Program-made: the position numbers and the translations under genes
Notes under the pieces: model-generated
What the model was told of the DNA's origin: nothing
What the model saw: only the letters and a program-made list of their open reading frames with translations
Database searches by the model: none
Assembly (NCBI GenBank): GCA_965221755.1
Contig: OZ244921.1
Coordinates: 3,100,001-3,164,000, forward strand
Direction: 5' to 3'
Length of the DNA stretch: 64,000 bases
Source of the DNA: Azophilus sp965221755
Lineage (GTDB): Bacteria; Pseudomonadota; Gammaproteobacteria; Pseudomonadales; Azotimanducaceae
In this document: positions 1 through 8,470 of the stretch, piece by piece
Position numbering within the stretch: the stretch's first letter is position 1
Layout: every line of letters starts with the position of its first letter

Positions 1-1195
1 TGGACACGAAGCCGGCCGTTGGCGGCACGCCGATCATGCTGAGCGCGCCGATGGTGAAGGCGGTCATGGTGATCGGCATGCGGCGGCCAATGCCGCTCAG
101 TTGGCGCAGTTCGGTTTTGCGGGCGGCCGTGTATATGGCGCCGGCAGCGAAAAAGAGCGTGATCTTGCCGAACGCATGGGCAACGATGTGAATGGCCGCG
201 CCGATTTCGGCCAAGGGCTTCAGGATGGCCGTTGCCATCACCACATAGGACAGCTGCGCCACGGTCGAATAGGCAAGCAGGCGCTTGAGGTTCTGTTGGC
301 GAAGCGCCACCACGCTGGCGGCGATGATGGTGAACGCGGCCGCGTAAACCAGCCATTGCGAGCTTGGGGACGCGAACAGGTGGTCGATTCCGAATATGTA
401 AACGATGACCTTCATCACCGTGAACACGCCGGCTTTGACGACTGCGACCGCATGCAGCAGCGCGCTCACTGGAGTCGGGGCGACCATGGCGGCGGGAAGC
501 CATCGATGCATCGGCATCACCGCCGCCTTGCCGATGCCGAAAACGAACAGGACCAGCAGCAGGCCGACCGCCGCCCCCTCGATCCTGCCTGCCAGAATGC
601 CGCCGAGGGCGAAATCGGTGGTGCCGGCGGCCACATGGACCCAGATGACGGCGGGCAGCAGCAGACCGATCGACGTGGTCAGCAGCACGCCCAGGTAAAT
701 GCGCGCCGAACGCACCGTCGCCGGGTCGCCCTTGTGCGCGACCAGGGGATAGGTGGCGAGCGTCAGCATCTCGTAGAACAGGAACAGCGTGAAAAGGTTG
801 GCGGCGAACGCGATGCCGATCGTCGCGCTCAGCGAGATGGCGAACATCAGGTAGAACCGGGTTTGGTTCGATTCGTTGTTGCCGCGCATGTAGCCGATCG
901 AATACAGCGAATTGATGATCCAGAGCAGCGACGCGAGCCCGGCGAAGACCATCCCCAAGGGCTCCACCGAAAACCCAATTTCGATGCCCGGCAACACTTC
1001 GACGACCGGGGCCGTCGGGCGCCCGCCGGCAATGACCGCGGGCACCAGGCTCCAAACCAGCAACGCCAAGCCGCCGGCAACGGCGAGGGTGACGGCCTCC
1101 CGCAAATTGGGGCCGGCGCGTCCCGCAAGCGCGATGCCCAGCGCTCCGGCAAGCGGCCAGGCAACGGCGCTCAGGATGGTGGTCTCGGCACTCAC
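1..1195 (-). CDS. Proton-conducting Mrp/Nuo-type antiporter subunit (MrpD/NuoM-like), 3' part outside window
   Basis: Open to the left edge, so the C-terminus is missing. About 398 residues are visible. It starts at GTG 1195, whose GTGA overlaps the stop of the upstream gene. The sequence is a string of hydrophobic helices with the proton-transporter signature GKAAVMPMHRWLPAAM, followed by a segment resembling AYSTVAQLSYV and a conserved HAFGK. These are family hallmarks of the antiporter-like subunits shared by Mrp antiporters and complex I. As the last visible gene of the mrp operon it is a second D-type subunit, or may supply the role of the missing N-terminal half of MrpA. The family is clear; which subunit it is remains open. 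Confidence 0.8.
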   Translation of the reverse strand, partial: MSAETTILSAVAWPLAGALGIALAGRAGPNLREAVTLAVAGGLALLVWSLVPAVIAGGRPTAPVVEVLPGIEIGFSVEPLGMVFAGLASLLWIINSLYSIGYMRGNNESNQTRFYLMFAISLSATIGIAFAANLFTLFLFYEMLTLATYPLVAHKGDPATVRSARIYLGVLLTTSIGLLLPAVIWVHVAAGTTDFALGGILAGRIEGAAVGLLLVLFVFGIGKAAVMPMHRWLPAAMVAPTPVSALLHAVAVVKAGVFTVMKVIVYIFGIDHLFASPSSQWLVYAAAFTIIAASVVALRQQNLKRLLAYSTVAQLSYVVMATAILKPLAEIGAAIHIVAHAFGKITLFFAAGAIYTAARKTELRQLSGIGRRMPITMTAFTIGALSMIGVPPTAGFVS

Positions 1196-2688
1196 GTCGG
1201 CAGGTGTCCGAGCAGGCTCGCCGCTGCGGATTCGGAAAGCCCAAGCGGAACCGCCGGGACCAAGCCGAAGTAAACGTTGGCCAATGCCGCCAGCCAAGTC
1301 GCGGCCAGCAGGGCCGGGGATGCTGCGGCTGCGGGTTGCCCGCCGTCGGTCGGCGTTCCGAAGCAGGCCGACTCCACAACGCGCCAGACATACACCACCG
1401 CCATGAGCGAGCCGACGACGATCACGCCAACCAGCAGCAGGCCGGGCGCGCCGAGTTCCATGGCTGCGCGCAGCAGCTGCCACTTGCTGATGAAGCCGGC
1501 CGTGCCGGGCACGCCGATCAGGCTCAATCCACTGATCGCAAAGGCGGCGAACGTCCATGGCTGCCGTCGCGCCATGCCGGCCACGTGCTCGATGCGGGTG
1601 CCCAAGGCAACCGTCGCCAGGCTCGCCACCGCCAGGAACAACCCGCCTTTCGCCAGCGCATGGTTGAACATGTGCAGCGACGCCGCCGTCAGGCCGGTGA
1701 CGCTGACCAAGCTCGCGCCAAGCATGATGTAGCCGATTTGGGCGACCGAGGAGAACGCGAGCAGGCGCTTTAAGTTGCGTTCGAACATCGCCACGCTGGA
1801 GCCGACCAGGATGCCGAGCGCCGCAAGCGGCATCAGGTAGGCCGCGAACTGAAACGCATGCCCGGCGAGATTCTGCTGGAAGACGAAGAAGTCGAAGCGC
1901 AACAGCACGTACAGCGACACCTTGGTCGCACAGGCCGCCAGGAAGGCCGTTGCGACGTGCGGCGCGTAGGTGTATGCGTTTGGCAGCCAGGAGTGCAGCG
2001 GGAAGATCGCCGCCTTCAAGGCAAGCCCCACGGTGATGAATCCGGCGGATGCAAGGATCGGCTCCTGGTCGGCCACGGCCTGGATGCGAACCTCCATGTC
2101 GGCAAGGTTCAGCGTCCCGGTCATCATGTAGATCAAGCCGATGCCGATCAGGTAGAAGGTCGCCCCCACCGTGCCCATGATCAGGTACTTGAAGACCGCA
2201 GGCAGGGCCCGGCGGTCCGTGCCGCCGACGGCCAGCACGTAGCTGGCCAGTGAGGACACCTCCATGAACACGAAGATGTTGAAGGCATCGGCGGACGCGG
2301 CGATGCCGGCCAGGCCGGCCAGCGCCAGCAGCCAAGCCGCGTAGTAGAGGGGTTCGCGGCTTTCGGACATCGCGGCGGACAGGCTGGCGCGGCCTCCGAG
2401 CAGCGCGAGGCTGGAGGCCCCGGTGACGATCAGCAGCACCAGTGCGCTCAAGGCGTCGATGCGCAGCTCAATGCCGTAGGGCGCCGGCCAGGAGCCCATC
2501 CGGTAGGCGATCGTCTCGCCGCCGCCAACCCTTGCGGCAAGGCTGATGGCAATGGCGAAGGCCATGAGGCTCGTTGCCGTTGCCGCCGCCCAAGCCAGAT
2601 GGCGCGGACGCAGCAGCATCACGAATGGCGCCATCAGCATGGGCACGGCGACTTGGAGCGCCGGCAAGTGTTCCGCCAACGGGGTCAT
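1192..2688 (-). CDS. mrpD: Mrp antiporter subunit D (proton-conducting membrane protein)
   Basis: A 498-residue polytopic membrane protein of the MrpD/NuoN family, which moves protons in exchange for monovalent cations in the Mrp complex. Visible hallmarks are KAAIFPLHSWLPNAY (conserved lysine and HxWLP), AFSSVAQIGYIMLG and the HALAKGG helix. Start ATG 2688 overlaps the mrpC stop (ATGA), and its own stop overlaps the next D-like gene, so it is translationally coupled on both sides. Length is normal for MrpD (about 490-500 residues). Confidence 0.88.
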   Translation of the reverse strand: MTPLAEHLPALQVAVPMLMAPFVMLLRPRHLAWAAATATSLMAFAIAISLAARVGGGETIAYRMGSWPAPYGIELRIDALSALVLLIVTGASSLALLGGRASLSAAMSESREPLYYAAWLLALAGLAGIAASADAFNIFVFMEVSSLASYVLAVGGTDRRALPAVFKYLIMGTVGATFYLIGIGLIYMMTGTLNLADMEVRIQAVADQEPILASAGFITVGLALKAAIFPLHSWLPNAYTYAPHVATAFLAACATKVSLYVLLRFDFFVFQQNLAGHAFQFAAYLMPLAALGILVGSSVAMFERNLKRLLAFSSVAQIGYIMLGASLVSVTGLTAASLHMFNHALAKGGLFLAVASLATVALGTRIEHVAGMARRQPWTFAAFAISGLSLIGVPGTAGFISKWQLLRAAMELGAPGLLLVGVIVVGSLMAVVYVWRVVESACFGTPTDGGQPAAAASPALLAATWLAALANVYFGLVPAVPLGLSESAAASLLGHLPT

Positions 2689-3035
2689 CGCCGATCGATT
2701 TCCTGAATCTCGTGCTCCTCGATCGAGTCGTACTCCTCCTTGATGCGGATCACCAAGCCTAGGCCGAGGGCGGTGGTTGAGATGCCCACCACGATGGCCG
2801 TCAGGATCAGCACCTGCGGCAAGGGACTGGAGAACGTCTCGGCGCCCGCTGCGTAGATCGGCGCCGTGCCGCCCTCCACTTTGCCCATGGTGATGTAGAG
2901 CAGGAACACGGCGGCTTGGAAGAGCGCCAGCCCAATCAGCTTCTTGATGAGGTTGAGCTTGGCGATCACGGTGTAGAAGCCGATCATCAGCAGGACCGCG
3001 AAAACCCAGTAGTGGTAAAGCCCGAGCAACGCCAT
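2685..3035 (-). CDS. mrpC: Mrp antiporter subunit C (NuoK-like)
   Basis: A 116-residue small membrane protein of the MnhC/NuoK family with three predicted helices and the region DPLPQVLILTAIVVG-like typical of MrpC (here SSPLPQVLILTAIVVGIS). I chose ATG 3035, four bases after the mrpB stop and preceded by GAGGC. A longer start at 3065 would overlap mrpB by 26 bases and add a non-hydrophobic leader. The charged C-terminus (EEHEIQEIDRR) is cytoplasmic-looking. It sits in the mrp operon and is coupled to mrpD by ATGA. Confidence 0.88.
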   Translation of the reverse strand: MALLGLYHYWVFAVLLMIGFYTVIAKLNLIKKLIGLALFQAAVFLLYITMGKVEGGTAPIYAAGAETFSSPLPQVLILTAIVVGISTTALGLGLVIRIKEEYDSIEEHEIQEIDRR

Positions 3036-3039
3036 CGGG

Positions 3040-4020
3040 CTAGCTGCCTCGGGCGGCGAACGCATGGTAGATGCTGAGCAGCACCCCGGTCACCGTCATG
3101 CCGACGCCGAATTCAATGAGGATGATGCCAATCTGCTGGCCGGTGACGGGATCGTCGGCCAGCACGCCGTAGTCGAGGAAGTTGCCGCCGAGCAGCACGC
3201 CGGCCATGCCGACGGCCCCGTAGAGGATGGCGCCGCCCGCCATCAGTCCGGTGAGCGCACGGTGTGAGATGACGCGCAGCCCGCGCTGCTCGCCTTCCAG
3301 GAGCGCGTAGAGAATGAGCGCCGCGGCGACGATTGCGCCGGCCTGAAACCCGCCGCCGGGCCCGTACTCGCCGTGGAACTGGATGTAGAGGCCGAGCATG
3401 AGAATGAACGGAATCAGCAGCCGCCCGGCGACGCGCGGAATGACGTAGCTGCGGAGTCCTGAATTCGCTTTGGTCAGCGCCGCGGCTCCGCTCGCCGCGC
3501 TTGGCTTCGAGGAGAGCAGGAACAGCACGCCGATGCCCGCCGTCAACACGACGAGGACCTCGCCGAGCGTGTCGTAGGCGCGAAAGCTGCCGAGAACGGC
3601 CGTCACCACGTTCGGTATGTCCATGAGATCGCGGGTCCGTTCCAGGTACCACGGCGAGACGTGGGTTTGCACCGGCGCGTCGGGCGCTCCGAAACGGGGC
3701 TTGTCGAAGGTGGCGTAGATGATCACCAGCGCCGCGGCGGTGACGACGGCCAAGGAAGGCAGCGCCATGGAGGACGGAGCGCGTTCTTGGTCCGAGGTCA
3801 GGGCCAGTGCGCTCAGGAACAGCACCGTTGACACGCCGGCGCCGATCGCCGCCTCGGTCAATGCCACGTCAGCGGCGTCGAGCAGGAAGAAGTTGGCGGC
3901 GATCAGGAGGCTGGCGATGCCCATCAACATGACGGCGACGAAAAGGCTCCGGGTGCGCACGATCGCGACCGCCGTGATCAGCAGCAGCGTGAGCAGGAAG
4001 ATGCCGAACAGGGCGTTCAT
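3040..4020 (-). CDS. mrpB: Fused DUF4040 / MrpA C-terminal / MnhB antiporter subunit
   Basis: A 326-residue membrane protein that joins three pieces usually found in MrpA and MrpB. Residues about 1-75 resemble DUF4040 (...DAADVALTEAAIGAGVST). Residues about 130-165 resemble the MbhE-like MrpA end (VVTAVLGSFRAYDTLGE). Residues about 190-320 are the MnhB domain (PFILMLGLYIQFHGEYGPGG, with the FHG...PGGGFQ motif). It therefore carries the C-terminal part of MrpA on the B subunit. Start ATG 4020 overlaps the mrpG stop. This layout is known for the variant Mrp operons that lack a full-length MrpA. Confidence 0.87.
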   Translation of the reverse strand: MNALFGIFLLTLLLITAVAIVRTRSLFVAVMLMGIASLLIAANFFLLDAADVALTEAAIGAGVSTVLFLSALALTSDQERAPSSMALPSLAVVTAAALVIIYATFDKPRFGAPDAPVQTHVSPWYLERTRDLMDIPNVVTAVLGSFRAYDTLGEVLVVLTAGIGVLFLLSSKPSAASGAAALTKANSGLRSYVIPRVAGRLLIPFILMLGLYIQFHGEYGPGGGFQAGAIVAAALILYALLEGEQRGLRVISHRALTGLMAGGAILYGAVGMAGVLLGGNFLDYGVLADDPVTGQQIGIILIEFGVGMTVTGVLLSIYHAFAARGS

Positions 4021-4343
4021 CCGCGCTCCGAACCGTCGCTGTCGATGCCTGGCTCATTCCCGGCGACCAAGGCGGCAGCGGCGAGCGCGTGGGTGGCCGT
4101 CGGGCTCGAGAGCAGCAGAAACAGAAGAATGACGCCGAGCTTGATGGTCGCCAGCGAGAGCCCGGCTTGGAGCATGACCCCGACGATCACGAGGATTGCG
4201 CCCATGCTGTCGGTCACGCTTGCCGCGTGCAGCCGGGTGTACAGGTCCGGCATGCGCAATGCGCCGATGCCGCCGATGAGCACCGCCAAGCCGCCCAAGG
4301 CAAGCAGAAGCCAGCTGGCGATGTCCAGCAGCGCGTTGGTCAA
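4017..4343 (-). CDS. mrpG: Mrp antiporter subunit G
   Basis: A 108-residue protein with three helices and the MrpG/PhaG signature GALRMPDLYTRLHAASVTDS. It is a structural subunit of the cation/proton antiporter. Start ATG 4343 overlaps the mrpF stop, and the stop overlaps the start of the fused B subunit, so the genes are tightly coupled. Confidence 0.9.
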   Translation of the reverse strand: MTNALLDIASWLLLALGGLAVLIGGIGALRMPDLYTRLHAASVTDSMGAILVIVGVMLQAGLSLATIKLGVILLFLLLSSPTATHALAAAALVAGNEPGIDSDGSERG

Positions 4344-4621
4344 TGGCCCGGCCCGCCGGCTTCCGTCCGCCCCGCGTTTCGGATGCGGAAGAAGTTCAGC
4401 ACGGCGAAAACGCCGATGAAGTTGATCAGCGCATAGGCAAGCACCAGATCGAGGAAGTCGGGCCGCCCGAAGAGAAAGGCGACCACGGCCAGCAGCAGCA
4501 CCGTCTTGGTGCCGAACATGTTCATGGCCAGCACGCGATCATAGACGCTTGGCCCCATCACGGCGCGCAGGAGGGCCAGAGCCATCGTAACCAGCGTTGC
4601 GATTGTTGCTGCGTAATACAT
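4340..4621 (-). CDS. mrpF: Mrp antiporter subunit F
   Basis: A 93-residue protein with three predicted helices and the MrpF motif RAVMGPSVYDRVLAMNMFG. From ATG 4621 the length matches the family (about 90 residues) and translation begins at the first helix. A TTG at 4684 overlapping the mrpE stop would add 21 mostly proline/threonine residues and is less likely, although no strong ribosome-binding site precedes 4621. Family assignment is firm; the start is moderately sure. Confidence 0.86.
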   Translation of the reverse strand: MYYAATIATLVTMALALLRAVMGPSVYDRVLAMNMFGTKTVLLLAVVAFLFGRPDFLDLVLAYALINFIGVFAVLNFFRIRNAGRTEAGGPGH

Positions 4622-4680
4622 GCCGGGGAATGTCGCGGTTGCTGTCGGGAGAGGCGGCCGCTGCGGCGCAGGCCTTGAGC

Positions 4681-5229
4681 TCAAGCGGCCTTGGCCCTGC
4701 GCAAGGCGATGACGCGGCGCTTCATGTCCCCGTCCCGGAGCGACTGCGCGCCGGCGGGAGTCAGGACGTGGACCACCAGCCGGTCCTGCCGGGTGTCCAA
4801 GGTGAGCGTGCCGGGCGTCAGCGTGATGGAATTGCCGAGCAGAGCCTGGTCCACCGGTTCCAAATCGCCGATCGGCACTTCGACCACCTCGGTGCTCAGC
4901 CGCATTGGCATGGAGAGAACGACGCGCGCCACCTCAATGCTCGACCGCACGATCTCGCGCAGCAACCAGAGCCAAAACCCAATCAGCCGGAAGTTGTAGC
5001 GAAAGGCATAGACCTGCGTGTCGAAGTACCCCATGCGCTTGACGATGTAAACCGAGAGCAGTGAGGACAGCGCGCCAAGGACCAGCAACAGGGGAGTGAA
5101 AATGCCGGACCAGAGCAGCCAGAAGGCAACCAGCAGCAAGGCCAGAACGAGTTGGGCGCGCAGCCATCGATACCCCGCTTCCGGCTGGGGGGCCTCCGGT
5201 TCGGTTACTCGTCGGCGCTCGGAACGCAT
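4681..5229 (-). CDS. mrpE: Mrp antiporter subunit E
   Basis: A 182-residue MnhE/MrpE protein with two or three N-terminal helices (residues about 25-65), then the family region RYNFRLIGFWLWLLREIVRS and a soluble tail containing GNSITLTPGTLTLD. MrpE is needed for assembly or full activity of the Mrp complex. The start used overlaps the 3' end of the upstream gene by 25 bases; a later start is possible. It is the first mrp gene in the operon. Confidence 0.87.
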   Translation of the reverse strand: MRSERRRVTEPEAPQPEAGYRWLRAQLVLALLLVAFWLLWSGIFTPLLLVLGALSSLLSVYIVKRMGYFDTQVYAFRYNFRLIGFWLWLLREIVRSSIEVARVVLSMPMRLSTEVVEVPIGDLEPVDQALLGNSITLTPGTLTLDTRQDRLVVHVLTPAGAQSLRDGDMKRRVIALRRAKAA

Positions 5230-5678
5230 GGGAACTCACGCCTCAGGGTGGCATAGACGACATCGCGGGCGAGCGGCTGGCCGGCGACCAGAGCCGGGTC
5301 GGCGAGATCGGCGATCACGAGTTCCGCGACCGCTTTCAGCAGCACGGGCTCGCCCAAGCAGAACTCGGCGTAATAGGACGGAAAGCGCTCCGTTTGGCGG
5401 TTGAGACGGGTGCGGATGGCGCGATCGGTGAGCGTCTCCCGGTGGCCGTACTCATCGGCGACGTTGCTGGCCACCCGCTCGTCCGTGGCAACCGCGCCGT
5501 CGATGAAGCCTTGAATGTACCTGACGCAAAAGATGCCGTCCTCGCCGCCGGGGTCTTCCTGGTAAACGACGCAATGGGATGCGAGCTCCTCCGTGCTGAG
5601 CGCCTCCACGGCGCTGACGGCTGCGGCCAACAGGATCGCTGGGACGAATGCCGAGAGAAGGGCCAATCGACGATGCAT
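5205..5678 (-). CDS. Rap1a/Tai-like secreted protein
   Basis: A 157-residue protein with an N-terminal signal peptide (MHRRLALLSAFVPAILLAAA) and a Rap1a-type motif, a paired cysteine region FCVRYIQGFIDG, plus further cysteines near FCLGEP and FPCVP. Rap1a proteins include immunity proteins against type VI secretion amidases, but the fold is widespread and often of unknown role. I chose ATG 5678 because GGAAG lies nine bases upstream; ATG 5687 has no usable spacing. It precedes the mrp operon in the same direction and may be cotranscribed. No T6SS effector is nearby, so an immunity role is not supported here. Confidence 0.7.
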   Translation of the reverse strand: MHRRLALLSAFVPAILLAAAVSAVEALSTEELASHCVVYQEDPGGEDGIFCVRYIQGFIDGAVATDERVASNVADEYGHRETLTDRAIRTRLNRQTERFPSYYAEFCLGEPVLLKAVAELVIADLADPALVAGQPLARDVVYATLRREFPCVPSADE

Positions 5679-5823
5679 GATTGCCATCTTCCAGTTGCTG
5701 TTTCCTGGGCAGTCCATCAAGCGCCACGCCAGCCTCCGGATCACGAGGCTGGCAGCCAAGGACGGGCTTTCAGGCGCCAACCTGAGTAGTCTATCCCGAC
5801 GATTCCCAACGAGGCAAGGAGAT

Positions 5824-5850
5824 GTGCCGGCTCAGGACCTTTCGGAACTT
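5824..5850 (+). repeat. Dispersed repeat head, forward copy
   Basis: Partial copy of the window's dispersed repeat (GTGC[C/G]GGCTCAG then TTTCGGAACTT). It forms an inverted pair with 6681-6708 and brackets the decayed IS481-like transposase, so it may be the left end of that element or a repeat into which it inserted. Confidence 0.6.
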
Positions 5851-6638
5851 TTTGCCGCACACTGGGGCCTTCTCGGCGGCAGGACGTGCAGTGGGATGCC
5901 CATCGCCTGGCAGGCTCGCTCGAAGTCGGCCGCCATTCATGGCGCATGAACCTCGCTGCCGCCGTCCACCTGGATGGACCGGACGGGGAAGGGCATGGCC
6001 TCGAGCACCGCTTCGAGGAAGCGCCCGGGCGAAAGCCCGCGGCGTTCTGCCGGCGGTGGCGCGGGAGAGGACGCGTGCGGCCATGAACTTGGTGACGGTG
6101 CGGACGGCCGGACTCGCAGAGTCCGCCGGAACCTCCTTGAGGGCGCGGCCGTCGCGGCTGTAGGTCATGTGGTCGATCTGGAGCATCTCGCCGGGGGCCT
6201 TGGCCCGGTCGCCGTACCTCCACCGGTTCGCCCAAGAGTCGCCGAAGCTTCGGCGGCGCTTGGGCTTGGCGCGCCCCTCGCAGAAGGACGCGGGCTTGAT
6301 GCGCCCGTCGGCGATGGCCTTGGAGAGGATGCGCCCGACGGTGGAGACGGACAGCGTCAGGCCGTCCCTGGCCAGCATCGCGCGCAGCTTGGCCTTGCCC
6401 ATGTAGGGGTGCTCCCGGCGCAGCTGGGCACGGCGTGGTCGTCGGCGTCGGTCCAGCGCCGGCGGCGGGCGGTTCGGGGGCGGGTACACCTGGGCTTGAG
6501 CGCCCGGGCGCCGCCGCGCCGTAAGGCCCTGCGCCAGTCGTAGCAGGTGCTCCTGGCCAAGCCGACGGTGCGCAGGGCGTCGCCGCGGCGCATGCCGCCG
6601 GCGACCATCCGGTCGATGAGTTCATGGCCCGGCGCCAC
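5851..6638 (-). pseudogene. IS481-like transposase remnant (frameshifted)
   Basis: The transposase can be followed only by switching among all three minus-strand frames. An N-terminal HTH part (MVAGGMRRGDALRTVGLARS) is followed by REHPYMGKAKLRAMLARDGL, then the DDE core (LQIDHMTYSRDGRALK, first acidic residue; QVDGG, second acidic residue). The reading is lost after VLPPRRPQ, so the last part of the core with the catalytic glutamate region is missing. It is therefore inactive. The order matches IS481-type integrase-core transposases. Confidence 0.75.
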
Positions 6639-6680
6639 CCTCCCCGTCCAGTCAGTTCATGGGGCCAGGCCCCGGGGAGG

Positions 6681-6708
6681 AAGTTCCGAAAGGTTTCTGA
6701 GCCCGCAC
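6681..6708 (-). repeat. Dispersed repeat head, reverse copy
   Basis: Read on the minus strand this is GTGCGGGCTCAGAAACC followed by TTTCGGAACTT. It is nearly identical to 5824-5850 in inverted orientation and to the heads of the repeats at 60840 and 63256. Confidence 0.65.
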
Positions 6709-6778
6709 ATAAGCGTGTTGTTCCATGCGGCGCGGCGGGCGGTCCCGCCGATCAATGCAAATCAGGCCGCATATCGGG

Positions 6779-6930
6779 TCATTTCCCGCACGACGAGCCA
6801 AGCTTCCTGATGTTGAGCGCGGCGTTGCGGTCCCTCTCGAGACCAGAGAGACCGGACGCCCGCCCCGTGGCGCCGCGCCTCCGCGGATTATGCCGCCCAA
6901 TTCCCCTTCCCGGGGGCGCTCGTTGTCTAT
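6779..6930 (-). pseudogene. TnpB-like (IS200/IS605-type OrfB) C-terminal remnant
   Basis: The minus strand encodes LERDRNAALNIRKLGSSCGK then a stop. This matches the conserved end of IS605 OrfB/TnpB proteins (DRDxNAAxNI after the zinc-binding cysteines). Upstream sequence is out of frame, with only the last 25-50 residues traceable, so it is a decayed fragment. It overlaps the 3' end of the AbiEii-like gene. Confidence 0.55.
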
Positions 6931-7685
6931 GGCGGCGTTTTGAGCGACGCCGCGCTTTGCGCGTCCGGCGGGCCGGGCCGTCCGACTTCGGGGCGCGCCG
7001 CAAAGGCGCGCCAAGGGTCCCGGGCGATCGATGGATGCAGGGGCAGCAGCAGCGCCCGCCCGTCGAGGAATTTTTTGCCCCCGTTCTCAATGGCGCGCAG
7101 CAACGCGTCAAGTTCATCAGGCCAATCCGCCCGTATGCGGCGCATAAACACGGCGGACGCTTCAGGAGCGTGAATGAAGGCGCTCGCCAGGTCGTAACCG
7201 TCCCTGGCCAACATTCTGCCGCCCTGGAAAACCCGCCCGACGAGTTTGCCGAGCAGGATACGCTCGACAGGTGCGAGCGGTACGCGGGTATTGGCCTCTA
7301 TTTCCCATCCCGTTTCGGGCGGCAGGGGGGAGCGGGCGGCTGACAAGCTGACCTCGCCGGTGTCGCTATAGACAAAACGCAGGCCACCCCTGCCCACATA
7401 AAAGCGCCGCTTGATTTCGCCGCGGTCCGCCATTCGCGCCAAACGTTGTCTGAGTTCGGACTCGCACTCCGCGCGAATGTTCTCAAAAAATCCGGCGTCC
7501 ACGGCAAGGTCAATATCGGTGCTATGGCGATGTTCCCACCGAACCGCGAGGGCCGTGCCTCCGCCCAGGCGGATGTTGTCGACGGCATTCTCGGGGGCCA
7601 GACTGCTCAGCAGGGCGATGGCGCGGCGCAACGACTCCCCGGGCTTGCCGGTGAGACGAAACGCCGCTTCTTTTTTAGACACCAA
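6927..7685 (-). CDS. AbiEii/AbiGii-type nucleotidyltransferase (putative toxin)
   Basis: A 252-residue protein with the nucleotidyltransferase signature of the AbiEii family, LGGGTALAVRWEHRHSTDIDL (G-G-x-A then S-x-D-x-D, residues about 43-62), which binds NTP and metal. AbiEii-type toxins act as NTP transferases on tRNA or similar targets in abortive infection. ATG 7685 lies inside the upstream gene's end (11-base overlap), as in a two-gene toxin-antitoxin operon. The last 20 residues run into IS debris and may not be native. Confidence 0.7.
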   Translation of the reverse strand: MVSKKEAAFRLTGKPGESLRRAIALLSSLAPENAVDNIRLGGGTALAVRWEHRHSTDIDLAVDAGFFENIRAECESELRQRLARMADRGEIKRRFYVGRGGLRFVYSDTGEVSLSAARSPLPPETGWEIEANTRVPLAPVERILLGKLVGRVFQGGRMLARDGYDLASAFIHAPEASAVFMRRIRADWPDELDALLRAIENGGKKFLDGRALLLPLHPSIARDPWRAFAARPEVGRPGPPDAQSAASLKTPP

Positions 7686-8127
7686 CCCCCCTTATGCCCC
7701 CGATGTCCCACAGCGCCAGTTTGTCCGCCATGGGGTGCCGCACGATCTTGCGGGGGGTCAACTCGGGGTGGTGGGTCCGGATCAGGCTGTTCCAGGCCGG
7801 GTTTTCGTCCCCGCCCACATCAACGACCAGGGCGGCCACCTGTTTCGCGCTCGCCCGGCCGTCTTGGTGGGCGACTAGAACGTCTCTGCTGGTGAAATTC
7901 AGCAACGCCTCGCGCAGGGCGAGGCGCTGATCGAGTCGAGGCACCCGGCCCTCTCGCGCCCAGGCAATAAAATCGGACTCGTCCACCCGGACAGGGTGTC
8001 CGGCCAGGTGTTTGTCAAGCGCGAGCCCCAACTCTCCGATGCCATCGCGGGTCACGCGGGGGGACGGGTCGAACGGGGCGTTTGCCGGAACGTCATGGAC
8101 AAGGTATTTCAAGAGACCTTCGTTCAT
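7675..8127 (-). CDS. Unknown protein paired with AbiEii-like nucleotidyltransferase
   Basis: A 150-residue soluble protein that I do not recognise with certainty. It precedes and overlaps the AbiEii-like gene by 11 bases, the position of an antitoxin. The sequence shows no obvious winged-helix AbiEi start. It contains mixed helical segments and a conserved-looking NSLIRTHHPELTPRKIVRHP region followed by ADKLALWDIGG. Similar small genes occur beside AbiEii-like genes. A neutralising or regulatory role is inferred only from context. Confidence 0.5.
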   Translation of the reverse strand: MNEGLLKYLVHDVPANAPFDPSPRVTRDGIGELGLALDKHLAGHPVRVDESDFIAWAREGRVPRLDQRLALREALLNFTSRDVLVAHQDGRASAKQVAALVVDVGGDENPAWNSLIRTHHPELTPRKIVRHPMADKLALWDIGGIRGVGV

Positions 8128-8326
8128 GGCCTCGCCATCCCTATCCGTTTAAAGAACGGCGCTTTCACAATAGCAGCCCTAGTTTTGCTGCGCATGTCTC
8201 AATTCTATCACGGGTGGTTGCTTGTACCGGCTCAGGAGAAGCAGGCGGAGGCGGCGGGACGAGGGAAGCGGCAGTCCTCATTTTGGCGGCTGGCGGCTTG
8301 GGCTTTCGTTCGCAATGGAGCTTGCG

Positions 8327-8349
8327 CCCTCCTCGATCGTCGAGGAGGG
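8327..8349. repeat. Perfect hairpin in nuoG upstream region
   Basis: CCCTCCTCGA and TCGAGGAGGG form a perfect 10-bp stem with a 3-base loop. No T-run follows, so it is not a classical terminator. It lies in the 8128-8625 gap between the divergent AbiEii-like module and nuoG. Apart from this hairpin and the repeat at 8409, I see no gene in that gap. Confidence 0.6.
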
Positions 8350-8408
8350 CCAGGGCGGACTTGATCCAAAACGGGAACCGCTCGGAAGGGAGCGTTGGTC
8401 CCTGAACC

Positions 8409-8470
8409 GTGCGGACTCGGAAACGCATCGGAACCCGACCACGCAACGGGCGCGCTCGCTGCGCGGGCTC
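8409..8470 (+). repeat. Dispersed repeat, degenerate copy
   Basis: GTGCGGACTCGGAAACGCAT, then CGGAACCCGACCACGCAAC and GGGCGCGC, matches the repeat head consensus (GTGCGGGCTCAGAAACAT..CGGAACCTGACCCACGCAAC) with a few substitutions. The GGAGTTTCGC hairpin part is absent. Confidence 0.6.
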
